A stretch of DNA of 43,438 bases from an uncultured Myxococcales bacterium (lineage in GTDB: Bacteria; Myxococcota_A; UBA9042): positions 1 to 43,438 of the forward strand of contig CALGHC010000432.1 of assembly GCA_937915965.1 (NCBI GenBank), read 5' to 3'. The position numbers and the translations under genes are program-made. Below the pieces are notes generated by a model that saw only the letters and a list, made by a program, of their open reading frames with translations, had not been told where the DNA came from and ran no database searches. Shown here piece by piece: positions 26,845-34,653 of this stretch (positions are counted from its first letter, which is position 1; each line of letters opens with the position of its first letter).

Positions 26845-28213
26845 GGCAGTCGGCGTGGTCGGCCGCGCCGGCTGCAGCTTCGTCGGCGTCGACGCCGCGA
26901 CGGCCAACCTCGGCGATCCGCGTCGCCCAGCCGACCAGGACATCGTCGGGCAGTCCGCAGTAGTCCACCGGAGGAGGCTGCAGGACGGCACCCGGCAGCT
27001 GCGGCTCGGAGAAACGGCGCAGCAGCGCCGCTTGGTCTGGGATGAGCCCGTCGCGCAAACCTTGCCGGAACAGCTCGGTTCCGGGCAGCGGCAGGGGGAA
27101 ATGCACAGAGACGCGCGCGCCGGTCTCCTCAACAAAACGCAGGGTAGCGGCCAGAGAAGCTTCTGTCTCGCCGGGCAGGCCGACGATCAGGAAGCCAGAG
27201 ACGGCGACGTTCTCTGCGTGACAGACCTCGATGCAGCGGACGTTGTCGGCGACGGCGGTCTTCTTGTTCGCGCGGTCGAGAACCAGGTCGTCGCCGCTCT
27301 CGAACCCCACGCGGATCTCGCGGCAGCCGCCGGCGCGCATCCGCCGCACCCGCGATGGGGTGATCATGTCCGCGCGCAGGAGCGCAGACCACTGCAAGTC
27401 CGGTACCGCCTCGGCCAAGGCGTCGGCGATGCGGCCGGGCCGAAACAAGATGTCATCGCGGAAGTACATGCTCTCGATTCCGTAGCGATCGACGTAGCCT
27501 TTCACCTCCGCGGCGACCGAGGCGGGCGAGCGCCGGCGCACCCCCTCGAAGAGCGACGGCACCTGACAGAACGAGCAGCTCCAGGGACAACCAAGCGTCG
27601 TGATGATGCTGAGGTAGTGCTGCAAACGTCGCTTGCTGAAGTATGGAGACGGCCCCCCTGCGATGTATTTGCGGACCGGCAACAGCTCCCAATCGGGTAT
27701 CGGCAGGTCGTCGAGCTTATCCCAAACGGGCGTCGGGCCAGTGCGGTGCAACTCATCGTTCTCGGCTCGGACGATCAGCCCCGGCACGGTCGACAGCGAC
27801 TCGCCCTGCTCGAGCGCGCGAAACAGATTCGTCGCCGAGATGAACCCCTCGCCGATCACCCCTACGTCGGCGCCACAGGAGCGCATGACGACCTCGGGCG
27901 CTCCAGACATCAGGGCGCCGCCCAGGATCAGCGGTCGACCGGGCAGCTCCTTGCGCATCCATGGACCGAAGCGTTCGAGGAACGCGAAGGTGTCGGTGAA
28001 GACGGTGACGCCGACGGCTTCAGGCCGCCAGGAGGCGACCGCCTCGAAGAGTGCCGGCTCGTCGAGCTCGTCGGCGTTGCAGTCAAAGATGCGCACATCG
28101 TGGCCGTCCTCCGCCAGCATCGTGCCGATCATCAGCAAGCCATAGGGCGGATAGAGGCTGTGGGTGTACAGGCGCTTGTACATCCACGGCGGATTGACCA
28201 GAGCGATGCGCAT
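26837..28213 (-). CDS. B12-binding-domain radical SAM protein
   Basis: 458-aa enzyme of the cobalamin-dependent radical SAM class. The ATG at 28213 gives MRIALVNPPW, the usual start of this family. A longer frame upstream adds basic non-family residues. The N-terminal Rossmann-like cobalamin-binding domain (about 1-160) includes YPPYGLLMIGTMLAEDGHDVRIFD, VGVTVFTDTF, PLILGGALMSGAPE and VIGEGF. The radical SAM core has LGCPWSCSFC (Cys209, Cys213, Cys216; CxxxCxxC), MYFRDDILF, REIRVGFESGDD and FLIVGLPGET. Relatives methylate unactivated carbons or remodel natural products. The start lacks a good Shine-Dalgarno. It sits between the molybdenum hydroxylase genes and the radical SAM-oxidase fusion on the same strand. 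Confidence 0.87.
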   Translation of the reverse strand: MRIALVNPPWMYKRLYTHSLYPPYGLLMIGTMLAEDGHDVRIFDCNADELDEPALFEAVASWRPEAVGVTVFTDTFAFLERFGPWMRKELPGRPLILGGALMSGAPEVVMRSCGADVGVIGEGFISATNLFRALEQGESLSTVPGLIVRAENDELHRTGPTPVWDKLDDLPIPDWELLPVRKYIAGGPSPYFSKRRLQHYLSIITTLGCPWSCSFCQVPSLFEGVRRRSPASVAAEVKGYVDRYGIESMYFRDDILFRPGRIADALAEAVPDLQWSALLRADMITPSRVRRMRAGGCREIRVGFESGDDLVLDRANKKTAVADNVRCIEVCHAENVAVSGFLIVGLPGETEASLAATLRFVEETGARVSVHFPLPLPGTELFRQGLRDGLIPDQAALLRRFSEPQLPGAVLQPPPVDYCGLPDDVLVGWATRIAEVGRRGVDADEAAAGAADHADCPF

Positions 28214-28405
28214 GCGATGTGGGTCCCGTGCGCGCGCTTCATCAATGGCAGATGGCCGGGAGCGCGCGATCGCCATGCTAGAGCAGGGCCGGGGCAAACT
28301 CCAGCCGAGCGTCCGCTTCGCGCTTCGCGACGGCGCGTTGGCTGGCGCGAGTCGACGACGACGACGACGACGGCCGGACGCACGGGGTCGAGCGGACCGC
28401 GGGCT

Positions 28406-30559
28406 TTACCGCGGCGGCAATGAGCGGCAAGCACGCCAGACCGCTTCGGGCGAAAGCGGCAACCGCGACAGCTCCGCGCCGGTGGCGTCACGAACGGCGT
28501 TGCAGATCGCCGGGGCGACGGCCATCAAGCCAATCTCGCCCACTCCTTTGACCCCAAGCGGGTGACTTGGCTCGTTTCCCGGGACGAAGTGGACCTCGAC
28601 CTCGGGCACGTCGCTGGCTCGCGTCAGGCCATAGTCCGTGCCCCCCCGCGTCAGCAGATGACCGCCAGCGTCGAAGTCGAGTCGCTCAAAGAGCGCGAAA
28701 CCCAAACCCTGAATGGCCGCGCCCTCGACCTGGCCGTGGGCGTGTAGCGGGTTGAGCACCCGGCCGATATCGACGGCGACAATCAAGCGCACCACCCGGG
28801 TCGCGCCCGTCGCGGCCGATACGTCGACAACTGCGCCGCACGCGGCGAACGGCGGAGCGTTTCCGACCGGCTTGTGACGCACCGTCGCTTCCAGCGGAAG
28901 GGGCTCGCCGGCGGCGCGGCGATCACGGACCGCGCAGGCAGCGCGATGGACCGCCTCGCCCGCGACAAATGTACGACCCGAGGCGTGCGCCCCGCTGTCC
29001 TCGAGCTCATCCGCGGTGTCGCCGAGACCGACGGTGACGCGCGTCGGGTCGTGTTCGAGGACATCGGCAGCGATGCGGGCAAGCGTGGTCGCGACGCCAG
29101 TGCCTCCCTGATCGGGGGCACCAGACAACACCGTGAGCATCCCGTCGGACTCCAGCCGGACCAGGGCGGTCGACACCTCCTTGCGTCCCTTGCCGGAGGT
29201 GTGCATGGCCATGGCGACGCCGGTCCCACGTAGCATGCCGGCGTCGGCGGCTGGGGTTGTGCCGTCGCCCAGGGACCGTTCGATCTGATCGAGACACGCG
29301 CCGAGCTCGCACGACGAGATCCGCGCGCCAACCGTCTCGAAGCGCCCGGTCGTGGTGTCGACCCTGCCGACCGACGCGTTGGCGCTGCCGGCCGCCAGCC
29401 CGTGGCCGCGTCGGAAGGCGAACGGGTCGATTCCCAGCTCGCGGCAGATGCGATCGGTGTGGACCTCAACCGCGAACGTCGCTTGCGGATTACCAAAGCC
29501 GCGTGTCGCTCCGGCGACCGGCTTGTTCGTATAGACGAGGTGACCACGGAAGCGCAGCGCTGGCGCCTGGTAGAGGACCAGCGATCGAAGCGCACGCAAG
29601 ATGACGTAGGGACCCAGATCGAGGTGACCGCCAACATCGTACCAGGCGTCCATGGTGCGGGCGATCAGACGTCCGTCGCGATCAAGCGCGCTGCGCACCC
29701 GAATCCGAGCGCCGTGGCGCACGCGCCCGGCAAGGAAACCCTCGCTGCGGCGCAGCACACAACGCACCGGCCGGCCGGCTCGCAAAGCAAGCACCGCGGC
29801 GATGAACTCAAGGTCATCCATGCGGCTGCCGAAGCCGCCGCCGACCGGCGGGCAGATGACCCGCACAGCGCTGTGGTCGAGACCGAGCCAGTCGGCGAGC
29901 TGGGCGCGCAACTCGAAGGGGTCGGGCACACCTTTGTAGACAGTCAGACCACCGCCCGGCTGCGGCTCGACAAGGACGGCATAGCGTTCCCAAGCAGCTG
30001 CTTGCACGGTCGGCGTTCCGAATGTGTCGTCAAAGACGCGTGCGGCGCCGGCAAATCCGGCGTCCACGTCGCCTTGATCAAACGCGACCGGCCCGAACGG
30101 CAGCGCGAGGTTCGAGGCGCCGAGGTGGGCGGGAACCGCGTCCTCGCCCAGGGCGGCGTCAAGCGCTACGACGACCGGCAACTCGGTGTAGGTGACACGC
30201 ACCGCCGCGGCGGCAGCGCGAGCGAGCTCCTCGGTCTCGGCGAGGACGGCGGCGACAGGCGCGCCGCAGAAGGGCGGCTCGCTGAAGAAGACCGGACGCT
30301 GGCTGAGACGGCGGTCGTAGAAATTTTCGCCCGGGATCGCGCGCACATCGGTGTCAAAACAGGTGGCCACGGCGAGGACGCCCTCGAGCGAGAGAGCGCC
30401 GTCGATGTCGATCGCGTCGACCCGGGCGTGACCGTGTGGGCTGCGCACGACGGCGGCGTGCGCGAGGCCGGGAAGATCGAGGTCGGTGAGAAAACGGGTT
30501 CGCCCGGACGCCTTGTCGAGGGCATCGATCTGCGGCGCCCGCTGGCCCAATAGGCTCAT
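28406..30559 (-). CDS. Molybdenum hydroxylase (xanthine dehydrogenase family), molybdopterin-binding subunit
   Basis: 717-aa large subunit of a xanthine dehydrogenase or CO-dehydrogenase-type molybdenum hydroxylase, which hydroxylates a C-H bond with water as oxygen source. The start is fixed by the ATGA overlap with the fused FAD/Fe-S gene. N-terminal hammerhead domain: ASGRTRFLTDLDLPGLAHAAVVRSPHGHARV. Mo-cofactor motifs are VGGGFGSR, GATRGFGNPQATFAVE and DQGGTGVATTLARI. The C-terminal GVGEIGL contains the catalytic Glu (Glu675). Substrate-contact residues typical of true xanthine dehydrogenase are not clear to me, so the substrate (an N-heterocycle or aldehyde) is unknown. Electron transfer would go through the adjacent fused subunit. 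Confidence 0.9.
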   Translation of the reverse strand: MSLLGQRAPQIDALDKASGRTRFLTDLDLPGLAHAAVVRSPHGHARVDAIDIDGALSLEGVLAVATCFDTDVRAIPGENFYDRRLSQRPVFFSEPPFCGAPVAAVLAETEELARAAAAAVRVTYTELPVVVALDAALGEDAVPAHLGASNLALPFGPVAFDQGDVDAGFAGAARVFDDTFGTPTVQAAAWERYAVLVEPQPGGGLTVYKGVPDPFELRAQLADWLGLDHSAVRVICPPVGGGFGSRMDDLEFIAAVLALRAGRPVRCVLRRSEGFLAGRVRHGARIRVRSALDRDGRLIARTMDAWYDVGGHLDLGPYVILRALRSLVLYQAPALRFRGHLVYTNKPVAGATRGFGNPQATFAVEVHTDRICRELGIDPFAFRRGHGLAAGSANASVGRVDTTTGRFETVGARISSCELGACLDQIERSLGDGTTPAADAGMLRGTGVAMAMHTSGKGRKEVSTALVRLESDGMLTVLSGAPDQGGTGVATTLARIAADVLEHDPTRVTVGLGDTADELEDSGAHASGRTFVAGEAVHRAACAVRDRRAAGEPLPLEATVRHKPVGNAPPFAACGAVVDVSAATGATRVVRLIVAVDIGRVLNPLHAHGQVEGAAIQGLGFALFERLDFDAGGHLLTRGGTDYGLTRASDVPEVEVHFVPGNEPSHPLGVKGVGEIGLMAVAPAICNAVRDATGAELSRLPLSPEAVWRACRSLPPR

Positions 30560-32088
30560 GAGCGATCCTTCGCTGAACCATCGGCCGAGCCGGCGGCCGT
30601 GGCGGTGAGTGCCGCGCTGACCGCAGCAGACCGCGCCAGCAGGGCCCTTTCTCGCAGTGCCTGGAGCCCGTTCGCGGCCCCCTCGACGAGGAGACCGTAG
30701 CCGGTGCATCGACACAGGTTGCCATCGAGTCCGCGCCGCAGCCCCGCTGGTGTCGCCTGCACATCGTCGCGATCGACCAACGCGTGCACGGCGACCACCA
30801 TGCCCGGCGTGCAAAATCCGCACTGAAGACCACCGCTTGTGACGAGCGCAGTCACGACGGGTCCGTCGGCATGTCGAGCCGCCGTTGTCACGGAGGCGCC
30901 GACGTAGCGCATGGCGGGAACAACGCATGAGTGAATGTGGTCGCCGTCGACGACCGCGCTGCATGCCCCGCATGTGCCCTCGCCGCAGGCGATCTTCAAG
31001 GCCAGGGAGCCCGCTGCCCGCAGGGCCTCGGCGAGGGATGCGTTCGCTGGGATGGCGGCCTCGCGCTCGACGCCGTCGACAATCGCCGTCCAGACGACTC
31101 GTTGCAGTGAGCCACCCGACGGAGAAGCCCCCGACGGAGAAGCCCCCGGCGGAGAAGCCCCCGGCGGAGAAGCCCCCGACGGAGAAGCCCCCGGCGGAGA
31201 AACCCCCGGCGAAGAAACGCCCGACGGAGAAGCCCCCGCAGGCCCAGCGAACCGATCAGGCGGCAGAACCGGCCGGTGGCTGGCGATAGTCGGGGCCAAT
31301 GGCGGCCTCGACAGGCGGAGAAGCAGGCGGCGGACCAACTCCCCTGCCATGGCGCGGCGGTACAAGGCCGACGCGCGCGGGTCATCGAAGACAGCCTGGA
31401 GGCCAGCGTCGACAGTGGCGGCCACCTCGTCGACGTCGTCGACGCCGGCGCCCGGAAAGTCGAAACCTTGGACGCGCATCGAGAGAGCACCGACAAAGAG
31501 GCGAACTCCCGCCGGACCGAGCGCCGCCGCGACCGTGACCAGGCCAGGACCGAGGGGAGTGCGACGGATCTTGTCGAAACCGGTCACCTCGCCCGGACGA
31601 CCTCGCAGCCCAAAACCGACGATCAGCTCGTCGGCACCGCGCTGCAGGGTAGCGACCGTTGCCGTGCGCGCTCCCGCAGGGCCGACCAACTCGACCTCGC
31701 CGTCGAGCAAGGCGACTGGCGCGATCAACGAGCCGAACCCCTGGCCGACATTGCCACCAAGGGTCGCAATGCGGCGGACCGCGCGCGGCACGAAGCCGCA
31801 AACTGCGTCGTGAAGCGCGGCGAGCTCCGGCGAGGCGAGCGCCTCGCAGCGAGCGAGGCGATCGACCGTGACGGTCGCGCCGATGTGCACGCGGTCGGTA
31901 CCGACGTCCAAGCGCCCCAGGCCAGCGTCGCAAAGATCGATGATCACATCCGGCCGGGGACCGGCCAGCCCGCCGAGCATCAGCGTCGCTCCGCCCAGCC
32001 AGACCGAGCCGGGGTGGGCCGCTCGCTGCGCCAGCGCCTCGGCCACCGAGGCCGGCCTGAGGTAGTGCGGTGCGGGGGCGCGGCCCAT
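30556..32088 (-). CDS. Fused FAD-binding and 2Fe-2S subunit of the molybdenum hydroxylase
   Basis: 510-aa protein carrying the electron-transfer parts of the hydroxylase. Residues 1-265 are a CoxM-like FAD domain (GGATLMLGG at 32-40, RIATLGGNVGQGFG at 107-119, then FDKIRRTPLG). Residues 284-326 are a repetitive linker of GASPS/GASPP pentapeptides. Residues about 330-475 are a CoxS-like domain with two 2Fe-2S clusters: Cys368, Cys373, Cys376 and Cys388 (plant type), and Cys423, Cys426, Cys459 and Cys461 (CGFCTPG and CRCTGY). The order FAD then Fe-S is the reverse of XdhA-type fused subunits, which suggests an independent gene fusion. It overlaps the Mo subunit gene by ATGA and follows the cyclotransferase-like gene by 24 bp. 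Confidence 0.92.
   Translation of the reverse strand: MGRAPAPHYLRPASVAEALAQRAAHPGSVWLGGATLMLGGLAGPRPDVIIDLCDAGLGRLDVGTDRVHIGATVTVDRLARCEALASPELAALHDAVCGFVPRAVRRIATLGGNVGQGFGSLIAPVALLDGEVELVGPAGARTATVATLQRGADELIVGFGLRGRPGEVTGFDKIRRTPLGPGLVTVAAALGPAGVRLFVGALSMRVQGFDFPGAGVDDVDEVAATVDAGLQAVFDDPRASALYRRAMAGELVRRLLLRLSRPPLAPTIASHRPVLPPDRFAGPAGASPSGVSSPGVSPPGASPSGASPPGASPPGASPSGASPSGGSLQRVVWTAIVDGVEREAAIPANASLAEALRAAGSLALKIACGEGTCGACSAVVDGDHIHSCVVPAMRYVGASVTTAARHADGPVVTALVTSGGLQCGFCTPGMVVAVHALVDRDDVQATPAGLRRGLDGNLCRCTGYGLLVEGAANGLQALRERALLARSAAVSAALTATAAGSADGSAKDRS
31118..31237. repeat. 15-bp tandem repeat, eight units, inside the FAD/Fe-S subunit gene
   Basis: Eight head-to-tail units of GRCGGAGAAGCCCCC with few substitutions, encoding the flexible pentapeptide linker (Gly-Ala-Ser-Pro-Pro/Ser on the minus strand). 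Because the unit is five codons, copy-number change would keep the frame and alter only linker length. Confidence 0.95.
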
Positions 32089-32112
32089 GGAGGTCTCCGA
32101 CGGTGAGTGACG

Positions 32113-33015
32113 CTAGGGCAGCAGGTCGTGCAGATCGAGGTCGTAGTCGTCGGGGTTGCACGGGACCCGAACGAACTGCTCAAGCCAGTCGACGTAGTCC
32201 TTGTCCAGACCGATCTTGCGCGCGCCGGTGATGATCTTGTCGGTATTCGCTGGGTGCGAGGTGTTGCCCCAGATCCACCAGCGCGGCAGCGTGCGGTAGA
32301 TCTCGGCCCAGACCGACCGGCCAGATCCATCGTCAAGCGCGACCTGGTAGGTCTTGCGCACGAGGTGACGGCCTTCCTTCTCCTGTGGATCGAGGGACGC
32401 TTCCATCTCAAGGTTGCTCATGCGGTAGAGCGCACCGCGGACGATGCCGTCACGGCGCGGCAGGATCGTGACGTAGGTGAAGCGCTCGACCTGGCTGTCC
32501 TTGGCGAAAGCGACCTGCCACCCGTCGACGTGGCCGAGCTTGCAATCGTACGTCACGAGTTCTCGGCGCTCGCTGAAGTCGAACATGTTGGATGCATAGC
32601 CGAAATACCAGCATGTCGGGCTGAGCTGGCCAGCCTCTCGCGGCAGCGCACCACCAGACAGCAGCGTCTCGCCCTTCCAAGCGCCGGTCCAGTCTCCCGA
32701 CCACGTCCACAGCCACGCGTCAACGGGCTGCCCCTCCGAACCGGGTCGAACCCGCCAGCGGCGGCGCTCGAAATCTGGTCCGTAGTGGTTGTCGAGCGAG
32801 GCGAGCAGCGTGTCGTCGCCGTAGTACAGCTCGCCGGCGACCCAAGCGTCGCCGCCGCCACGTACCGCCAGCGCGGCGTCGGGCTCACCCTTGTGATCCA
32901 ACGAGAAGGCGACGCCTTTGACGCTGGCGCGTCCGGCAAAGAGATTCTCGCCGAGCAGCGCGTGGTGGCGACCGCCGTGGGCAAGGGTGTTGTGTACAAA
33001 GACGAGCTGATCCAT
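32113..33015 (-). CDS. Protein with two gamma-glutamylcyclotransferase-like domains
   Basis: 300-aa protein. Residues 1-90 resemble the AIG2/GGCT fold (LVFVHNTLAHGGRHHALLG, then AWVAGELYYGDDTLLASLDNHYG), but the LDxxEG catalytic Glu is replaced and the usual FVYGTL reads FVHNTL. Residues 135-285 resemble classical gamma-glutamylcyclotransferase: WYFGYASNM (for YFAYGSNM), IVRGALYRM, LDPQEKEG with candidate catalytic Glu212, and HPANTDKIITGARKIGLDKDY. The last block aligns with the C-terminal part of human GGCT as I remember it. GGCT enzymes release 5-oxoproline from gamma-glutamyl amides. A catalytic second domain and an inactive first one is my reading. It lies between the FAD oxidoreductase (89 bp) and the hydroxylase genes (24 bp). 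Confidence 0.72.
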   Translation of the reverse strand: MDQLVFVHNTLAHGGRHHALLGENLFAGRASVKGVAFSLDHKGEPDAALAVRGGGDAWVAGELYYGDDTLLASLDNHYGPDFERRRWRVRPGSEGQPVDAWLWTWSGDWTGAWKGETLLSGGALPREAGQLSPTCWYFGYASNMFDFSERRELVTYDCKLGHVDGWQVAFAKDSQVERFTYVTILPRRDGIVRGALYRMSNLEMEASLDPQEKEGRHLVRKTYQVALDDGSGRSVWAEIYRTLPRWWIWGNTSHPANTDKIITGARKIGLDKDYVDWLEQFVRVPCNPDDYDLDLHDLLP

Positions 33016-33104
33016 GCGTGCTCTCCAGGTCTGGGCTCAGGCGCGGCGGGGGGCGCTGCGACGGCGCGGGTTTTGCCTTCCGGGGGGAGCGAGGGCCGCG
33101 CAGT

Positions 33105-34427
33105 CTAGACGCGGGCTCCCTGGCCGCGCAACCGATTGCGCAACGCGGCGACGTCGAGGTCGCGCGGGGCGACGTCCTGATCGGCACACAGGACCGCGGC
33201 GAGACCGGCAGCCTCGCCCAGCGCCATGGACGTCGCCTGCATGCGCGCGGACGACTGCGCGATGTGGGTGGCCGAGATGCATCGGCCCGCGACGAGGATC
33301 CCGTCCGCATCCACCGGTACCAGCGCACCATAGGGGATGTCGTAGTCGACGTCCTTCCAGATCAACGACTCGCGGCTCTTCCAATCGAGCCCCTTCTCCT
33401 GGCGCGGATCGCCCGGTGTCGCCGAATGAGCCTCGAGAAAGCACGTGCCCTTCGCGATCCCAAGATCGCTCTTGCGATCAGCGCGCACATCGTCTTCGGT
33501 CAGGGTGTAGACGCCGCGCAGACGCCGGGCCTCGCGAGGCCAGGTCTGCGCTGACGTCTGCAACAACGCCGAGTTCTCGAAGCCCGGCACGTTCGCCCGC
33601 ATCCAATCGTGGACCTTGCGCAGACCGTCGCGCGTCTCGATCTCCGCCCAGCTGATCGCCCGAGGATCGGTCGGATCGCACCAGTGTTGCACCAGCCTGC
33701 ACCACACCTGATCGCGCAAGATGCCCCCCCGCACGACGCGTGGGAACATGATGCCGAGCATCACGGGGGGAATGTCGCCGCGCTGCCACGCCGCGTCGAG
33801 CAGGGGCGAGACGTTCTGCTGGCTCCAGCCCATCATCTCGGGGTAGGTCATCTCGGGGGTGTAGGGCAGATGGACGTTGCCGAAGATGCTCGCGAGCAGC
33901 ATGGGCTGCGGCTTGCCGTCCTCTTCGCGGCCCACGTCAAAGGCGCATCCGGCGGCATCGAAGACGTCGCCATCGCCCGAGCAGTCGATGGTCACCTTGG
34001 CGGCGACCTCAAGACGACCGCGCTTGGTCGCCAGCGCCGCGCCGGTGACCCGAGCGCCGCTGCGCACTACGTCGATGAAGCGGCAGTGGAAGAGGATGTC
34101 GACGCCAGCATCGACGAGCAGCCGGTCCATCACCCATTTGCAGGTCTCGACGTCCCAGACCGGTTTGCAGACCGCGTCCTCGGCGACCATGCGATCGAAT
34201 AGTTCGCGAGCGATACCCTGCACGGCCCAGCCGTCTGGATCGGTCGACGTCGCCCAATACTTGAAGGGCTCGTAGCCGACTGGAGTCAGCGCCAGCCCCA
34301 TCGAAAACGCGCCACCGGCAGCACCGTAGCGTTCAACCAGAAGCGTCCGTGCGCCCGCCCGCGACGCGGAGATGGCGGCGGCAACCCCCGCCGGACCAGC
34401 TCCGATCACCAAAACGTCGTACTGCAT
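33105..34427 (-). CDS. FAD-dependent oxidoreductase (FAD_oxidored family)
   Basis: 440-aa flavoprotein. The N-terminal Rossmann motif is DVLVIGAGPAGVAAA (GxGxxG at 9-14) with the acidic end LLVERYG. Other family blocks are TIDCSGDGDVFDAAGC, EARRLRGVYTLTEDDV and the C-terminal PYGALVPVDADGILVAGRCISATHIAQSSARMQATSMALGEAAG, all typical of the FAD_oxidored family (PF12831). AAGGAG sits five bases before ATG. It is the first gene of the minus-strand cluster. Many relatives reduce or oxidise double bonds or hydroxy groups, but the substrate cannot be inferred. Confidence 0.9.
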   Translation of the reverse strand: MQYDVLVIGAGPAGVAAAISASRAGARTLLVERYGAAGGAFSMGLALTPVGYEPFKYWATSTDPDGWAVQGIARELFDRMVAEDAVCKPVWDVETCKWVMDRLLVDAGVDILFHCRFIDVVRSGARVTGAALATKRGRLEVAAKVTIDCSGDGDVFDAAGCAFDVGREEDGKPQPMLLASIFGNVHLPYTPEMTYPEMMGWSQQNVSPLLDAAWQRGDIPPVMLGIMFPRVVRGGILRDQVWCRLVQHWCDPTDPRAISWAEIETRDGLRKVHDWMRANVPGFENSALLQTSAQTWPREARRLRGVYTLTEDDVRADRKSDLGIAKGTCFLEAHSATPGDPRQEKGLDWKSRESLIWKDVDYDIPYGALVPVDADGILVAGRCISATHIAQSSARMQATSMALGEAAGLAAVLCADQDVAPRDLDVAALRNRLRGQGARV

Positions 34428-34618
34428 GCTTGCTCCTTCTGTCGTCCGTTCAAGATAGTCGTTCGTACCGGCAATGGACAGGGTGTGGCCAGGCGGCCGC
34501 GGCGACTGACGAGCCCGCGGGCCGCCACGTCTTGCGGTGCTTCAGAGATTGTGCAGCATCTGCGGGGAGATGGGCGCGGGGCGAGCGCGGCAGAAGGCGG
34601 GCAGAGCGACCGGGCAAG

Positions 34619-34647
34619 TTGACCCCGATCAAGCCCGCCTGCACACT
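34619..34647 (+). promoter_or_regulatory. Candidate promoter giving a leaderless transcript of the B12 radical SAM gene
   Basis: TTGACC (34619-34624), a 17-nt spacer and CACACT (34642-34647). Transcription would start within about a base of the ATG at 34654. That start lacks a Shine-Dalgarno, which agrees with leaderless translation. The -10 is weak. Confidence 0.3.
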
Positions 34648-34653
34648 GAACGC

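Noticed and set aside
28214..28405. Six-copy GAC run and hairpin in the gap before the B12 radical SAM gene
   Set aside because: A short trinucleotide run and a CCGCGG pair overlapping the Mo-subunit stop are common in DNA this GC-rich. No U-tract or conserved element was seen.
29402..30553. 383-codon plus-strand frame opposite the molybdenum hydroxylase
   Set aside because: It is a shadow of the Mo-subunit gene. Composition is charged and repetitive with no recognisable domain.
24089..31237. CRISPR-like arrays at the three tandem repeats
   Set aside because: The units are contiguous with no unique spacers, and no cas genes are present.
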